Assembly (NCBI GenBank): GCA_958496175.1
Contig: OY292276.1
Location: 60,711,080-60,775,079, forward strand
Direction: 5' to 3'
Length of the DNA: 64,000 nucleotides
DNA from: Sisyra terminalis
Taxonomy: Eukaryota; Arthropoda; Insecta; Neuroptera; Sisyridae
In this document: positions 62,955-64,000 of the stretch, one piece after another
Numbering within the stretch: position 1 is the first letter of the stretch
Layout of the letters: each line of letters begins with the position of its first letter
Notes under the pieces: model-generated
Database searches by the model: none
What the model saw: the letters and a program-made list of their open reading frames with translations, nothing else
What the model was told of the DNA's origin: nothing
Position numbers and translations under genes: made by a program

Positions 62955-63360
62955 GTGTCTACAATATATAAAATATATTGCAGTCCAATTTATTAACATA
63001 AACTTGAACAGAAGTTCAAACAAAATATTCGTGACGTATTGCCCAGATACGTATTTCGATTGCCAGGCAATCTTTCTCAGTGGTCATCAAGTAGTTTAGA
63101 TCACTCCGTAACAGCTTTGTAATGATTCACAATTATCACAAAGTTGAATCATCACAAAGCAGTTACGAAGTGATCCAAACTACTTGATGACCACTGATGA
63201 AGATTGCTTGGCAATCGAAATACGAATCTGAGCAATACGTCACGAATATTTTTGTTTTAACTTCTGTTCAAGTTTATGTTAATAAATTGGACTGCAATAT
63301 ATTTTATATAATGTATACACAGTATTACTGTTCAAAGTCAGCGAAAAAATCTTATTTTGA
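62955..63360 (+). mobile_element. Palindromic element family A, copy 3
   Basis: A 406-bp element starting gtgtctacaatat and ending cttattttga, flanked by a perfect 13-bp duplication ttgagcccttaat (62942-62954 and 63361-63373). The arms are reverse complements around about 63140. The right arm contains the best hammerhead-like core in the window: CTGATGA, one A, the stem GATTGC/GCAATC, then GAAA (about 63195-63225). The left arm has a mutated version. The ~45-bp tail at the right end is as in copy 2. Confidence 0.85.
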
Positions 63361-63577
63361 TTGAGCCCTTAATATTAATTTTACGTCCTCGACCAAGACG
63401 TGTAAAGATTTCCCATTGAAAATACACGGAAACTCTGATTTTTTATTTTTAAATTTCTATATCTCAGCGGCATTTCATGGGATCGCTTTTACCGAAGATG
63501 GTTTTTTCTCAGAATTAAACGCTCTACAAAAGTGCCCATGGCGACAAAGTCGTAACTCACACCGGTGAGGTAGTACG

Positions 63578-64000
63578 GGCCACTGAACCTGATTTTTCCA
63601 TAAAATTCACGTTTTTTTTTTTTATCTAGTAAATAACAAGAGCTACGGAAAAATTATAAATGAAAAACTTGTAGAGAATTTGATTTCCCACAAAAAAGGT
63701 CTTGTAGACCAAATCGCGAAGATCAATAGTAAACGAGATATTAAGCCGTGAATTGATTTTTCTAAAAAAAGATTTTAATAAGTTTAAATCAATGATCGGC
63801 TAAAATTTCACAGAAAAATCAATTCAAGGCTTAATATCTCGTTTAATATTGATCTTCGCGATTTGGTCTACAGGACCTTTTTTGTAGGAAATCAAATTCT
63901 CTACAAGTTTTTCATTTATAACTTTTCCGTAGCTCTTGTTATATACGAGATAAATGCAAAAAAAAACGCGAATTTTATAGAAAAATCAGGTTCAGTGGCC
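63578..64000. repeat. Long inverted repeat reaching the window edge
   Basis: ggccactgaacc at 63578-63589 is the exact reverse complement of the last 12 bases, 63989-64000, and the arms pair inward to a centre near 63789 (for example cttgtagagaatttgatttc / gaaatcaaattctctacaag). The pairing probably continues beyond the window. Style and vocabulary resemble the hairpin at 57640-58620, but they are not the same sequence. Confidence 0.88.

Larger units (their letters stand above)
60590..64000. other. Upstream intron or 5' region of AMFR; no exon found
   Basis: I read the minus strand for an AMFR N-terminal exon and found no credible candidate. The segment therefore is probably the intron before exon A, with the first exon to the right of the window. 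It holds a 472-bp tandem duplication, short tandem repeats, a TA tract, a purine tract, a palindromic element and a terminal hairpin, each entered separately. Confidence 0.5.

Overview
This window is animal nuclear DNA, most likely from an insect or other arthropod. The evidence is a spliced GT-AG gene of a eukaryotic ER ubiquitin ligase, AT-rich flanks full of foldback and MITE-like elements, and a very large satellite array. The species cannot be named from the sequence alone.

Positions 1-48678 are one uninterrupted head-to-tail satellite array with a 335-bp monomer (about 145 copies; the left edge lies outside the window). Monomers are almost identical. Rare variants recur at exact multiples of the monomer, mainly 4 monomers (1340 bp) and 7 monomers (2345 bp), which shows higher-order amplification. 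Nearly all indels fall in one patch at 12.4-16.2 kb and are single-base changes in homopolymers, which looks technical. The last ~8 kb (40581-48678) shows no variant. The array stops abruptly inside a monomer, directly against a ~715-bp foldback element (48679-49396).

Beyond it, 49.4-52.6 kb is AT-rich and gene-poor. It contains about three degenerate satellite monomers in the opposite orientation (50925-51880) and a smaller relic near 49.8 kb.

Positions 52818-60589 on the minus strand hold the last seven coding exons of an AMFR/gp78 orthologue, an ER-membrane RING E3 ubiquitin ligase of ER-associated degradation. The visible 536 residues contain the membrane region, a C3H2C3 RING, a CUE domain and a UBE2G2-binding-like (G2BR) helix. 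All six internal introns keep the reading frame. The first ~100 residues should be encoded to the right of 60589 and were not found before 64000. No separate C-terminal VCP-interacting motif is visible.

The introns and the 60.6-64 kb upstream segment are rich in mobile or structured DNA. They hold three copies of a palindromic element flanked by 11-13 bp direct duplications and carrying hammerhead-ribozyme-like cores, two copies of a TIR MITE, a ~0.98-kb intronic hairpin, a smaller ~185-bp hairpin, a 472-bp tandem duplication, minor simple repeats, and another long hairpin that reaches the right edge. Apart from AMFR I see no convincing protein-coding gene, RNA gene or CRISPR array.
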